From assembly GCA_013176395.1 (NCBI GenBank), contig JABMLP010000033.1, forward strand, positions 62,001 through 126,000: a DNA stretch of 64,000 nucleotides. The letters are read 5' to 3'. Origin of the DNA: Venturia oleaginea. Its lineage: Eukaryota; Ascomycota; Dothideomycetes; Venturiales; Venturiaceae. Position numbers and translations under genes: made by a program. The notes beneath the pieces are model-generated. The model was not told where the DNA came from. It did no database searches and saw only the letters and a list, made by a program, of their open reading frames with translations. Shown piece by piece: positions 44,527 to 57,765 of the stretch. Each line of letters begins with the position of its first letter. The first letter of the stretch is position 1.

Positions 44527-45507
44527 TCAAGCGTATTTCTCCTTCGTGACAGCCTCCTTTAACCTTGTAGCAATCTTCCTCAATGCTGATAACTTCTCCA
44601 CTGTGGACGCCTCCGCTGCGGGCAAAGCCTGCTTGACAGCTATGTTCTTTCTCGTCATCTCTTTATTGTTGGAATGACCCCACGAGAATTTAGGAGCATG
44701 TGGGCGCAGTCTCAAAGCTTGTTCTGTGTTAAAATCCTCCTTGTAATCATAATACCGCTTGATGGCTACCTCGTCTTTGAAAGCCATTTCACGAACCGTG
44801 GCAATAGTGCGTCTTGATAGTGGTGCTCCATCAGAGACAAAGTCCCAGCGAAGCATCGTGCCGTGGGAAGTCTGTTGTAGTTCAGTGTAATATCTCATGC
44901 AGTTAAGATTTGTGGAACTCACTGTTTGCCTAGTCTGGAGCACAAGTGGCATGGCCTTGATGAGTCCACACTCCAAACTCGGGAAATTCTTGAACTTGTA
45001 GCGAAGAAACTCGACAGCCGGAATCGCAACGACAGCATTGTCAATCGTGTCATTTTTTCCCTTTCCTGGCCGAGGCTCGCCATGTGGATGCAATGCGCCT
45101 TGGTAATGTACGCTAGCCCAGTCCTTCTGTGGCACGATCAATGTCATATTGACACTCCAATTGGTGTCGTCGTAAACATGGAACCGTTTCAGCTTTGGAA
45201 GCCATTGAACAATTAGAGGACCCCTAGCAGCCAATCTGTCGCCATTGCGGAGTAAGACGTCTTTAATGTAGCTTCTCGCTTGTTCTCCGAGAGTCGAGAG
45301 TCTGATCAAGGCGTCGGCGTTGGACTTGGAAAGGAAAGTGTTGTCGCTGTATAGGGCTGGGAGCGCTTCATTGTATATGAGTGTGCTGGTCCGAAGGAGC
45401 TGGCTTGAGGCGCGGACAGGATTCTCGGTGTCTGCGATTGCGACGACAAGGGGGTTCTTGTAGATTTTGAGCCGGAGCTCTGCAGGCAGATCGTTCCAGC
45501 CCGCCAT
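44527..45507 (-). CDS. F-box-like hypothetical protein
   Basis: One exon, 326 residues, starting at the ATG at 45507-45505. The N-terminus WNDLPAELRLKIYKNPLV followed by LLRTSTLIYNEALPALYSDNTF fits the short F-box-like/leading motif of the large fungal families that begin LPxELRxxIY and then describe a node with YSxNTF. Such proteins often act as substrate adaptors of SCF ubiquitin ligases, but this short form may lack a true Skp1-binding F-box. No repeats are visible downstream, and the C-terminus is Lys-rich and helical. No intron is required. Function unknown. Confidence 0.65.
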   Translation of the reverse strand: MAGWNDLPAELRLKIYKNPLVVAIADTENPVRASSQLLRTSTLIYNEALPALYSDNTFLSKSNADALIRLSTLGEQARSYIKDVLLRNGDRLAARGPLIVQWLPKLKRFHVYDDTNWSVNMTLIVPQKDWASVHYQGALHPHGEPRPGKGKNDTIDNAVVAIPAVEFLRYKFKNFPSLECGLIKAMPLVLQTRQTVSSTNLNCMRYYTELQQTSHGTMLRWDFVSDGAPLSRRTIATVREMAFKDEVAIKRYYDYKEDFNTEQALRLRPHAPKFSWGHSNNKEMTRKNIAVKQALPAAEASTVEKLSALRKIATRLKEAVTKEKYA

Positions 45508-46042
45508 CCTAGTTCACAGTTGGTTGAATTCCTGGTATTCTCCTGGGTGATGGAGTTGTAGATAGGCTATGAGATTGAGTGCGGTCTTTGGAATGTCGGA
45601 AATGAGTTGTCTGAGCAGAGCCTTAAGCCTATACATTGCCAAGAATGGTGTTGATACTGTGGCTCAGGTCGGAACTCATCAACAGACGCGTGCAACATTG
45701 CACTCCTGCACCGCTCTCATCTTCAAAACAGCGTTGGTAAGTTTCTCCCATTCCCAGACCCTCATAGATTCGGCCTCGATCCAATTATGGGTATCTCGAA
45801 AGGCTGGTCAGTAACAGCTTGAGATACAGAGAAACATATTCGCTTAACAAGCCTAACACAAGATTGAGTATATTAGAGTCGATCCGAAAAGATTGTATGA
45901 AGAGGAGCAGCCACACGACGTGCCAGATTATCTACTAGCAATTCTTCAACGCCCGACAAGCTGGGCATTTTCGAGCCAATCTTGTCGATTTCAAAGCTCC
46001 TCCTCCTACGTCAACAGATCTCGGAGGGTCTTAGTCATCAAA
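45508..46042. other. Intergenic region between the F-box-like gene and the tRNA-like gene
   Basis: About 530 bases. It holds only a short frame (45569-45814) without recognisable content, and presumably the promoter of the minus-strand F-box-like gene. Confidence 0.45.
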
Positions 46043-46180
46043 GGCACTGTGGCGGAGTGGTTATCGCGATAGACTAGAAATATATTTCCTTAGGGAACGC
46101 AGGTAAGTTTCTCTTGAGGAAGGCAGTGGAAGGTGATGTGGTGCTAATATCAGTACTAGGTTCAAGTCTTCTCAGTGTCG
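46043..46180 (+). tRNA. tRNA-Ser(AGA)-like gene with a 57-bp intron-like insertion in the T arm
   Basis: Acceptor stem GGCACTG (46043-46049) pairs with CAGTGTC (46173-46179), with one G:U pair, and G46180 is the discriminator. An A box TGGCGGAGTGG lies at 46050-46060. The anticodon loop CTAGAAA gives AGA (serine). A long variable arm (TTCC/GGAA) fits class II tRNA-Ser. The T arm is split after CGCAG by 46103-46159, which starts GTAAGT, has GCTAAT at 46143-46148 and ends TAG. The B box GGTTCAAGTCT resumes at 46159. Without the insert the gene is 81 nt, normal for tRNA-Ser. The anticodon stem has one mismatch and the T stem has a mismatch plus G:U pairs, so it may be a pseudogene. Confidence 0.7.
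46103..46159 (+). other. Spliceosomal-intron-like insertion in the tRNA-Ser-like gene
   Basis: 57 bp, starting GTAAGTTTC and ending CAGTACTAG, with a branch-like GCTAAT 11 bases before the 3' AG. This matches the length and signals of the protein-gene introns in this window. AGGT occurs across both junctions (46101-46104 and 46158-46161). Canonical tRNA introns lie next to the anticodon and have no such signals, so this is not one. Confidence 0.65.
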
Positions 46181-46212
46181 TCTGATATCTGTTCAGTTCT
46201 GCTGGACACGAC

Positions 46213-46216
46213 TTTT
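46213..46216 (+). terminator. Possible RNA polymerase III terminator
   Basis: TTTT run 33 bases after the tRNA-like 3' end. Four T is the minimum for Pol III, so this is weak support only. Confidence 0.35.
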
Positions 46217-46807
46217 GCTTCGATTAAGTGTGCGGAAGAATTGTTGCCTGTGGTGGCCCTTTCATCACCATGGTTGGTTGAAATGGAAGAGTTGACGAAT
46301 GCTGAAGGTTGGGCCGTGTGGGAGTTGTCGATGGGCAAAGCGAGATTGGTGCCGGAAGTCTAGCCTCATCAAGCAAGGCGCAGAGAGTATTCCACCCCTC
46401 AAAGACTTCCTTCTCTTCATACCAGTAGAAATATTCGGTTTAGGTCTTTGATAATAAATCAATCAACCAATAGGAAAGACTTGCAGTGAATCATCAACGA
46501 AATTTAGGGTGACATCTTCCATTCGCGACTAAACTAAGTATTGTTCAAATCCCAGAAAGCAAAGGCCATAATACCATGAGTAAGGCTCTTAAGCTGTCAT
46601 ATCTCTCAAAGAAGAGTTCCTTGGTCTAAACCATTGATGAAAACCGGCAATGAAGCAAATCCAGCATACTCGTGACACCACTCCAACACGCCATGCACTC
46701 CTAACCAGAAAAATCACTCCACCCTCAGATCCACAGTGAGATCTGATTGCGAAGGTCATCGTCATCCACCCTCAGATCCGCCATCGTTGCTGTAAGCGTC
46801 GAGAGAT
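46217..46807. other. Intergenic region between the tRNA-like gene and CDC48
   Basis: 3' flank of CDC48. No gene recognised; a 65-codon minus frame has no domain. Confidence 0.5.
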
Positions 46808-49566
<2,759 letters not shown>

Positions 49567-50845
49567 GGTGGCTGCTGTGGTCTGTCTTCTGTTTAAGCTT
49601 CCGGAGCTGCTGTACTGGGGCGGTGATGGGATTGGCGTGGTTTTGATGAGGAAGGGAGCTTGAATGAGCTTCCCTGGGTGCGTGGAAATAATTGTTTGAT
49701 GGAGAGAGAAAGTCGGGGGGAGATGGGTGGTTTTGTAGAGAGATGTATTGAAGCGAAGCTGTTTCCAGGCGATAGAGCAAGCGTCACGAAGGCTGACCCT
49801 TGCTCTCTATCCACGTGACTGAGACCGTGCTGGAAACCCGAAGAATGTTTTGGACATCGAACATTTCAAACCGCTTTCTGTGTCGAAAATCATCGGAATT
49901 GTGGCCACCTATACCTAATATTTCCATCGCCTTTGCTCTTATTCAGGCCCAGCTAACGCTCTATTCCAACATGATTACCCATCAGGTGACAATCCGGCCG
50001 CTTTTTGGCCGGAGATGCCTTGGATAGGCTGAAGAGAAACAAAGAAGTCGTCCATGGAACTCTGCAGCCTTGCGTATGGCCTCGCGTGTAGCCTAGCGTG
50101 TAGCGATATTCAACACATTCTGGGTGCCGCCGTTGCACGCAGGTGAAAAATATTGCGGGCCTTGTAAGCGATTCTGAATTCTCACCTAAAGTCGCAACTT
50201 CAAGGAGGAATTCCTTCACGACTATATAATAATAATAATCAGATTTTACGTGGTATGTAATGGCGTATATGCCGTGTGCCCACAATCTCTATCTATAATT
50301 GCAAAAACCTAACTCTCTGGGATAAAAAAGCCTTTCGTCACTTTCCATACCGCGCCCCGTCCACGGACCGGCGCCGTCGAACTATGCCCCCCCGTTCACT
50401 ACCCGAGTCATCTATGCTGTAGTCAGTATAGAACACCCCCCGGTCCTGATGCTCCCAATCCTCTGTTCCGGGTCCGGTGTTGTCCAGATTCCGAGTTGGC
50501 CATTGTTGTTGTAAATCCAGGGTCCAGGATTTTTACAACACCAGGATCCAATATGCCAAGCATCGTGAGAACCCAAACATTGCGAGTCCAGGTGAGGGCG
50601 TGGTAACGGACACGGCGCGCCCTGGTAACGCGCCGTTAATAAATAAACAACTTCCGCCCCGATCTCTCCTCCCTCCTTCACCTCACAGCAATCTTCAGTC
50701 CACACCTCCTCTTCTCTCCTCAGTTCCTCCTCAAGACCCAATCGCACCTTCAGCCCTCCAACTCTTCCTCCTGGTTGGCTGGAGTTCGTACTGATGTACG
50801 GTGTTTGTACCGTCCATGGTCCGGGAATTCCGCTCATTTCTCACT
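49567..50845. other. CDC48 promoter region and repeat-derived spacer
   Basis: 49567-49850 is the CDC48 leader and promoter. A (TAA)n microsatellite lies at about 50224-50240. From about 50300 the DNA may be the 3' untranslated part of the LINE remnant to the right. A 141-codon minus frame (50412-50837) has no recognised domain. Confidence 0.4.
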
Positions 50846-51802
50846 TCAGCTTCTCCCCCTTCCCGTCCGTACTCTCTGCTCGTCCCCCCTCCTATCCTGT
50901 GTCTTCTCACTCAACTCTCCCCACCAGGCGCGGCGCCGCGCCGCGGAGAAGTTTGACCTGTCCTCTTTTTGTGCGTTGTTTGCCACGGTAAGATAGGGCA
51001 GGATATTATTATCGAGCATCCACCTAGTAGCAACCTTGCATCCCTTGCTGGTATTGAGTGCCGTACGTATCGATGTGGTACCATTTTCGCTACTCAGATG
51101 GTCTCTATTGTATCTAGGGCAGAAGTCGAATACATGGGTTAGTATCTCGTGTCGCCATCCACACGCGCATTCTGGGGTTATCCCTGGCACATGTATCGCT
51201 GCCAGCCAGGACTGGAGTCCCAATACCTCTGTTCTCATCAAAAACACCGCTGTAGCTTCAAGTTTCGTGAGGCCATCGTACAGCCCCAGTGTCTCGTCCT
51301 CCCACTCCTTAGACCAAGTCGCACCGGCCTTGTTCCTTCTCTTCTCCTCCCACCTGGCCATCCATATCTCCTCCAGCAGCGCTGAGATTTTGGAGGGCAG
51401 CCTATATCTATGCAGGTTTCCCCCCCTTCGAGCTCTCTTTCTCCTATTTTCGGCTCCCGGTTCCTCAGCGTCGGGCCTTCCTCGCTCCCTTCTTGTCCTG
51501 GCAATGGCCCGTCTCTGGTTGTAGGGTCCCACTTCATGTGTAGGTCTCCCTAGCGTTGGTCTTGGCTCTGGCTCCGGTCCTCCATAGTATAAGTTGGGTA
51601 GCTCTGCGGGAGCATACTGAGGCATTTCGTTGGACTGCTTTTCCCGTAGTGCTAGTCTAGCAGCTCCCATCTCTGCCGGTATCTCCTGTCGCCGAGAAAG
51701 TACCCTAGGTCTTCCTCTCCTTCTTCTCCCCCTTGGTGGTGGGGGGACAGCCTCCATGTCCTTCCACATGAGTTTAACTGTGTGTTGTATCTCTTTTTCC
51801 AC
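50846..51802 (-). pseudogene. Tad-like LINE remnant: C-terminal part of a non-LTR retrotransposon ORF2
   Basis: 318 residues open on minus; the frame reads on upstream to about 51880 without a good start codon, so this is a 5'-truncated piece. The diagnostic stretch is LTKLEATAVFLMRTEVLGLQSWLAAIHVPGITPECACGWRHEILTHV in part: a helix, then CxCGxxHEILTHVxxxCPRY. This is the CCHC-like end found after the RNase H region in Tad1/MGR-type fungal LINEs. The preceding 170 residues are Arg/Pro-rich and hydrophilic (PPPPRGRRRRGRPRV). No reverse transcriptase or endonuclease domain remains. It sits between CDC48 and Fot1 element 4. Confidence 0.65.
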
Positions 51803-51880
51803 CGGATGGTCCTTTACCTCGTTCCAGGACGAGCTGTTCCACGTATAGGTCCATCGGCTGGATCCACGACTATATAGAGA

Positions 51881-52106
51881 ATAATTCTAGAAGTTTACAG
51901 TAGGATTCCCTGCAGATAAGAGTACGATTCCATCTTTTTAGAATTTTTAATTTCGACTTGAATAGTCGATTTGCAGCTGCAAATTTGTAGACTTTACAAG
52001 GTCCGAGTTGGGAGTGGTAATTAGTTACTTTCCCTAATTAAGAGATAGCTCTAATATACGGAGCAATTGCCTTTGCTATTCTATTAATAAATATCGATTT
52101 AGGTTA
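51881..52106. other. AT-rich spacer between LINE remnant and Fot1 element 4
   Basis: About 220 bases rich in A and T, with no gene or recognisable repeat. Confidence 0.4.
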
Positions 52107-53953
52107 ACGTGTTCCACAACCGAGCTGGTCAACCCACCGAGCTGGTCAAAAAGGCTTGGCACGACCAACTCATGTTACGACTCTTTAATTTAATCGCTAT
52201 TAACAATAGATTCTAAGTCCGTCGTGCTGCTATCTGATTCAGATGATATCTCGATATCTTTTTTACAAGTTCGCGCATTATGCCCAGTTGCGCCGCAGTT
52301 CCTACAGCGCCGTTGAGTTGGTCGGGCTATTTATTGACCACCACTACCACGAGCCTTCTTTGATCCCTGAGGCGCGACAGACGCCTCGGCAGCTACCTGC
52401 GCTGCTACAGTCCCATACTCTATAGTACCACCTTACTGAATCCACTTCCTTTTGCGCGATTTTCGCTTTGTCATTACTGCCAATTGCTCTTCAAGCTCGC
52501 GGTTGCGCGCAACAAGTAGAGCGTTTTGGTGTAGCATCAGTTCAGCGCCCTTGACAAGCTGGGAAAAGCCTGCCTGCGCAGTAACTGGTGACCGAGTAAA
52601 GGACTCGCTTACGAGCTTGGATTGGGATCCAAATTCAAGAGTATTGCTTGGAGTCTTCGACTGCCACGGCGTCTCCTGCGGTGGGGGTGCTGGTGGGGTA
52701 CGTAGCCGTACTTCAAGGCGATCCAATACCATCTCCGCGTTGATAGGGACTAGCCCTACCATCTCAAAAGCCTTTCGACAGTTCTCTTCTGTAAACACGT
52801 CGAAAAACGCGTCTTTGAAGACTGGGAGGAAGCCTTCTTTGTTGATATGGTAGACGCGTCGGCGTGCCAAGTCTCGAACTCGTTGAGAGTACTTGCACTT
52901 CAACGGCGAGAAGCAGACCACATCAAGCGGCTGGAGGATATGCGATGAATGAGGTGGCATACAGAGCGTTATGATCTTATGTTCGAGGCAGTAGTCCTTG
53001 AAATCCTGGTTGAGATGGCTCTCATGGCCGTCCAAGATGAGCAGCCTATACCCCCCCACTTGACGCGCCTTTGTATACGCGTCAAAGTGCTTCAACCACT
53101 CAAGACCAAGCGCGTTGTTTGTCCAGCCGTTCTCAGACCGAGAGCTTCCAATTCCGTGGTATATCTGCCTCCTCATACCACGCAGAGATGTGAACGCGTC
53201 CTTTGTAGATAATGAATGGCGGGGTCGCATACCCAGCGGCGCAGATGCTCTGGATAACTGTAACCCACTCGCGATCGCCTGGCTGGATCAAATCAGGCCG
53301 TGTACGTCTTTCAGAAGCTGTGACGACCTTCATTGACCCAATAACGCCCATCCGGAAGCCAATCTCATCAAAGTTGTGCGTATCCTCGTCGTGGATGCCG
53401 TACTTTGCCTTGGTGTCTGCAACGAGCTTGAACCACGCGCCAATAATCTCTGGATCTTCCTGTAGTATCCTCTGCCTATCCTTAGCTCGATTGAAGGGCA
53501 TCTTGAGCTCATCTGAGCGCGTTATAAACCTCACAGCCCAGTTTTTCCCTACTGGCTCTCCACCGCGTACACCTAGTAGTTTATCCGCCATATCTGCCAC
53601 CTCACACAGCCGGGGCGCGAATCCTCGCGAATCGAGGTCGAGGATGTGTTGGACAATTGTCTGCTCTTCAGTCGTAGTGAGCTTGTGCTGGGCGTTGCGA
53701 GTATCTAGGCGATACGTGATTCCGTTGTATCGGCTAGTCAATGTTGAAGGAGGTACATCAAACGCTTCAGCAGCGCGCCGGAGGCTTCGGAATTGGTGGG
53801 TGTTGTAGGCAGAAAGGGCAAGCTGAATTCTGCCTTCTCTGTTAGACAATTGCGCATTTTGTTGTTGAGACATATCGTGTTAATGAGGGAGTTGGTCGTC
53901 TTGGCAGAAACTGACCAGCTCGGTGGGTTGACCAGCTCGGTGGTGGAACACGT
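52107..53953 (-). mobile_element. Fot1/pogo-type DNA transposon, near full length (element 4)
   Basis: 1847 bp, the usual size for Fot1-like elements. Inverted repeats: the left end begins ACGTGTTCCACAACCGAGCT at 52107; the right end at 53953 is its near reverse complement. TA flanks both ends (52105-52106 and 53954-53955). The motif CCGAGCTGGTCAACCC is repeated just inside each end, as in the other three copies. The transposase gene is on minus and fills most of the element. Confidence 0.9.
52190..53873 (-). pseudogene. Fot1/pogo transposase of element 4, frameshifted with two stops
   Basis: The frame from the ATG at 53873 encodes an HTH domain (FDVPPSTLTSRYNG), a CENP-B/Tc5-type domain and the start of the DDE_1 core with the first catalytic Asp in HNFDEIGF. 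It shifts frame near 53135 (after NWKLSV) and resumes at SENGWTNNALGLEWL. The second Asp (LLILDGHESH) and third Asp (HSSHILQPLDVVCFSPLK) are both present, so the DDD triad of pogo transposases is complete across the break. The C-terminal coiled coil (ARNRELEEQLAVMTKRKSRK) is followed by two stop codons before the zinc knuckle CRNCGATGHNARTC. The frame would end at 52190. Not functional as it stands. Confidence 0.88.
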
Positions 53954-54705
53954 TAACTAAATGAGATTTAAAGAGTTTATGTTTTACGGTAGTCCCGGGC
54001 CTCTCTAAAATGCAAGGTCCGACTCCGATATAAAACTTATCCTAATCTATCGCTAATAAAGAACGACTCTAGCCAGATTCATCGCTCGTCGTACGTTAAT
54101 CTCGACGGGTCTAAGATGAATTCGACCTGAAACGTCCAAATTGGGATACCAGTCTGCAATTTTGCAACTGCAAACCGACTCTATTGGAGACAGAGGTACT
54201 CTTCGTACTCTTCTTTTTCGTGAGGGAAATAGCTTGGATAGACCGGCAATATTAATCACCCGGGTGCGTGGCTAAGAATTATACTAACACGCCATTCTGA
54301 GAACATCTTGCAAACGAACCAAACACAGAAGAGAAACCCCAATTGACAGCGTGATTCCGTACAGGAATGGCAGCTGCCAAAATAGAATATGCGACGAACA
54401 TCGCCAGGATTCAGAAGACACGGCGTGAAACTGCCAGCTCAATATATCGACCATCCCGCCTTCATGGCCCGAAGCCAACCTCGAGACGATAGTCGGATAG
54501 CTCTTCTCACTGTGAATACTGCGACTCCGGGCCGGAACCCGTCTCATACTTCAGGTTCTGATATTCTAAGATGGACTTCTCGTCAGCCGTTGTATTTTTC
54601 TCCGCCACGATTAATATTTACAAGCAATTCACACACATAAACCAGCCTCAGCCTTCAATCCTATCTGCTATCTCTCGATCCTCTCGGAGTCTCAATGACG
54701 ACATA
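53954..54705. other. Spacer between Fot1 element 4 and a MITE
   Basis: About 750 bases. Short frames at 54284-54547 (minus) and 54389-54640 (plus) have no recognisable domain. Nothing identified. Confidence 0.4.
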
Positions 54706-54936
54706 CCGTATAATCTGATTCCTAACCCTAGCTTAACAGGGATTAATCCGTGGACTCCGGTGAGGCATCATGTCACATTTAACTATAGGCTTGTACATAC
54801 GAAGTTTTAGCATAGGTGACTGATCTGTAGATTACTTCCTAAAGAATGAAGTGAGGTCCCCTCTCAAGCCAGAATATCTTACCGGAGTCCGCGGATTGAT
54901 CCCTGTTAAGCTAAGGTTAGGAATCAGATTATACGG
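54706..54936. repeat. MITE, 231 bp, TA-flanked
   Basis: Inverted repeats of about 47 bp: the left end begins CCGTATAATCTGATTCCTAA at 54706, and the reverse complement of the right end reads the same from 54936. The differences between arms are transitions (C/T or G/A). TA lies on both sides (54704-54705 and 54937-54938). There is no coding capacity. It ends 25 bases before a TATA-like box and 82 bases before the PEBP start codon. Confidence 0.88.
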
Positions 54937-54961
54937 TAGCCCCGTAACCATCAAAGCATCT

Positions 54962-54968
54962 TTATATA
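54962..54968 (+). promoter_or_regulatory. TATA-like box of the PEBP gene
   Basis: TTATATA, 57 bases before the ATG at 55019 and just past the right end of the MITE. Assigned from position and sequence only. Confidence 0.45.
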
Positions 54969-55018
54969 GATAAGAATCTCAGCCAACACTGACCTTCCAA
55001 AGCTCGATCATCTCCATA

Positions 55019-55558
55019 ATGTCCGACAACACAAACGTGAAAGCCACCCTCTCAAACACCCTCCCTCTCCTCAAAATAACATTTAACACCTCCGACACCT
55101 TCCAAAACCCAGGCCAACATCTCCCCCGCGCAACAGCAGTATCAGCACCGACCATATATTTCAACACAGCGAGCAGCACAGGCCGCTACCTCCTCCTGAA
55201 CATCGACCTCGATGCTCCCTTCACTTCCTTCCCAGTCCTTAGTCCAATTCTGCACTATCTTCTACCAGACCTTACCATCGGCGTCTCAAAAGATGATGCA
55301 GGATTTGCCATATTAGCAAGAAGTAAGGGCGAACAGAGCGCCAGTGTTGACTGGGCTGCGCCGGGGCCTCCTCCCGGTGCTGGACCCCATCGGTATGTTT
55401 TCCTGCTTTATGAGCAGCCCGAGGGATTCGATATGAAGGCTTTGGGACTGGGCGGGGATGTGGGATTCAGGCAGAGGATACGATTTGATATTGATGGGTT
55501 TGAGAGGAGGGCGGGGTTAAAGAAGGCTGTGGCTGGGAATTGGTTTACGAGTAATTAA
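55019..55558 (+). CDS. Phosphatidylethanolamine-binding protein (PEBP) family member
   Basis: One exon, 179 residues. The PEBP signature is visible: YLLLNIDLDAPF (the DPDxP-like anion-pocket strand) near residues 57-68 and GPHRYVFLLYEQP near 121-133, with PPPGAGPHR giving the conserved His. PEBPs are small cytosolic or secreted proteins that bind phospholipid head groups; in yeast, Tfs1 inhibits carboxypeptidase Y and the Ras-GAP Ira2. No signal peptide, so probably cytosolic. Size and fold order match the family (about 180-220 residues). A MITE sits against its core promoter. Confidence 0.85.
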   Translation: MSDNTNVKATLSNTLPLLKITFNTSDTFQNPGQHLPRATAVSAPTIYFNTASSTGRYLLLNIDLDAPFTSFPVLSPILHYLLPDLTIGVSKDDAGFAILARSKGEQSASVDWAAPGPPPGAGPHRYVFLLYEQPEGFDMKALGLGGDVGFRQRIRFDIDGFERRAGLKKAVAGNWFTSN

Positions 55559-56919
55559 GAGATAAGATGGAAGGTGACTAAACTGCAACTGATCACGTTG
55601 ATGGCGAGCTACTGATCACGAGTATCTCTTGGGAGAAGACACTAATCACAATCTCTAATTCAATGACGAGATTTCTCATCTCTATCAGCTTCTCTATCCT
55701 GATTTCCTTGGCACTTTCCTCGACAGTTCAAAGGTTATATCCCTCAGGTAATACTATCGATCTCGGATACCTCTATGCTTAACTCTACTCTACTCTTAAA
55801 TATTTGTTCTTAAACCCTATAAAAACAGATGTTTCAGTAAGCGAAAATAAAGCTTAGCTACGGAATCTTTCATTCTTGAATTATGAGCAGTTTAACTTCG
55901 AAATTTCGCGAGAGAAATATCGACGTGACTATGAGATACGATGGTCCAACGGAATCCCGTTCGTCATGGGAAGAGTTCTACTGTACCGTCGAGGCTTACA
56001 GTGAGAATACTCTGCCAGATTCGATGGAGTTCAAGAAGGATCTAATTTGCTCGACTACGTATTCTCATGGTTCCAACGCAACCAGCCCACAACCCGTCAG
56101 GCAATGAGAAAAGCAACAATAGCCACAAATCATCTCCATCATCAGTTTAGTATCAAAATTAGCAATAGATCCACCGACACAAGAAACCGACCTTCTCGAC
56201 CAGTTCCTATCTTCACCCCATCACGTATTCCAAGACCAAAATCACACACCAAGAGATACCACGAAATTTGCAAACACCACAGAAAATCCCAACAGCCAGA
56301 GACCTACCCCAAACAAACGCCGACTCGGACAAGGAGGCAGGACTAAAATTCCATGATCCATTTCATCCATGAGGAGTAGGCCGGTAAAAGAGGTCTATTT
56401 GCGATCCTCGGAGTATGTCATACCACCTCCCAGTTCACCCAAGAAACTTCTGGTTACGGCCAGTTTAACATCAGCGGGGAAATCTTGATTTCGACGAGCG
56501 TCCCCATTTCAAAAAGCAGCATCAGCCAGCTCCGAGCTCGACACAGACGGAATTGAGGACGCGAGAAGAAAGGGCTTGGAGATTTTGGAGAAGAGACTGA
56601 AAGTAGATTGAAGGAGAGGATGACAGGATATTCAGGTACGAGAGATAATGCATGTAGATGAGAGTATTGCTGAAACTTTGAGAATAAGAATCAAGATAAG
56701 TCTGCCGACCACAAATTCACAACCCAGCGCTGTTTTCAGCGATGACAATTAATCTAAAGACAAAGCTATACCATTCGATTTAGCTGGGGGTATCATGTTA
56801 ATCCTTGTGTATGATTAAGTACACCCACCCTGAAACGTCCTATCAAAGCAAGTCAAACTTTCAATCAGTCCACATGCTGGACGTCAAAACGCCCTCATCG
56901 CCGCTTCATACACTGTGGA
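55559..56919. other. Intergenic region downstream of the PEBP gene
   Basis: Plus-strand frames at 55883-56107 and 56047-56346 look like fragments of a decayed or mis-split gene, rich in Arg, Thr and Pro at the end. I cannot join them or assign a family. The rest is AT-rich. Confidence 0.35.
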
Positions 56920-57765
56920 TCAAAATACCATATCCTCAACATCGCTTTCGTACTCAGCATCCCGATCTGAGCCTTCACCCTCCCCATCAATCTTCATGGC
57001 GTCATCGGCTCCATCCTTCTTGACTTTACCAGCCGCTCCGATACCCTGTGCGACCTCCTTCTGCACTAGTCTGCCATTACGAGAGACGATGTAAACGTAT
57101 TTCTGGTTCCGGGACTGCATGGAGCCAAGCGTGAAAGCGGCGATTGAAGAGCTCATGTTGGGGTTATTCCGGTACTCAATTTTCTCGGCTTCGTTGAAGA
57201 TGTCGCGGTGGAAGATCTCGAGATGAGTACCCTCTATTTTCTTGCGTGCGATGCGCAAACTAGGTTCTGGAAGAAGTGTTAATCTGTGCTGATCATGAAA
57301 ATCCGGGATTTTGGTGCTGGGACAGCGCTTATGGATCGACCATCCTCATTTTTGTCAGGATCGATGTGTATGTATTTCTAGCGATTCTGCATCTCAAGTC
57401 GCCAGAATCTTATCAACGTCGATCTCGAATCGAGAGCTCCAGACTCAAGGCGTTGACAGACAGCGGCACATACCTTTCTGTGATGCTTCATAGAGCAAAG
57501 GCTGGTTCCAAAGCATCTCGTCCAAACCCTCCTTGTTGTGCGGCATTTCCTCCTTCAAACGCATGGCCCTAACTTCATGGGTAATGTAGACAATCACACG
57601 ATCAGAATCGTTGATCTCTAGCTCGCAGACCCGGCCATGGGGATCCATTAACTTTCTTGCGTTCTTGGTGGTCTTGAAAAACTTGCTGAAGGATGGAGGT
57701 GGTGGTGGCGGATTCTTTGTTGCTGCTTTCTCTAGAGACTTTGGCGATGCATTGTATTTAGACAT
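56920..57765 (-). CDS. Conserved fungal hypothetical protein, two exons
   Basis: Exons 57765-57474 and 57266-56920 give 639 nt, 212 residues. The 207-bp intron (GTATGTG to CAG) is long for this window. The N-terminus has a short Pro run (PPPPPPSFSKFF), followed by a compact region (DPHGRVCELEINDSDRVIVYITHEVRAMRLKEEMP). Exon 2 begins EPSLRIARKK and includes SSIAAFTLGSMQSRNQKYVYIVSRNG. The C-terminus is acidic (EGEGSDRDAEYESDVEDM). It has no membrane segment or signal peptide. I do not recognise a family. The acidic tail suggests a nuclear or cytosolic protein, but that is inference. Confidence 0.7.
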
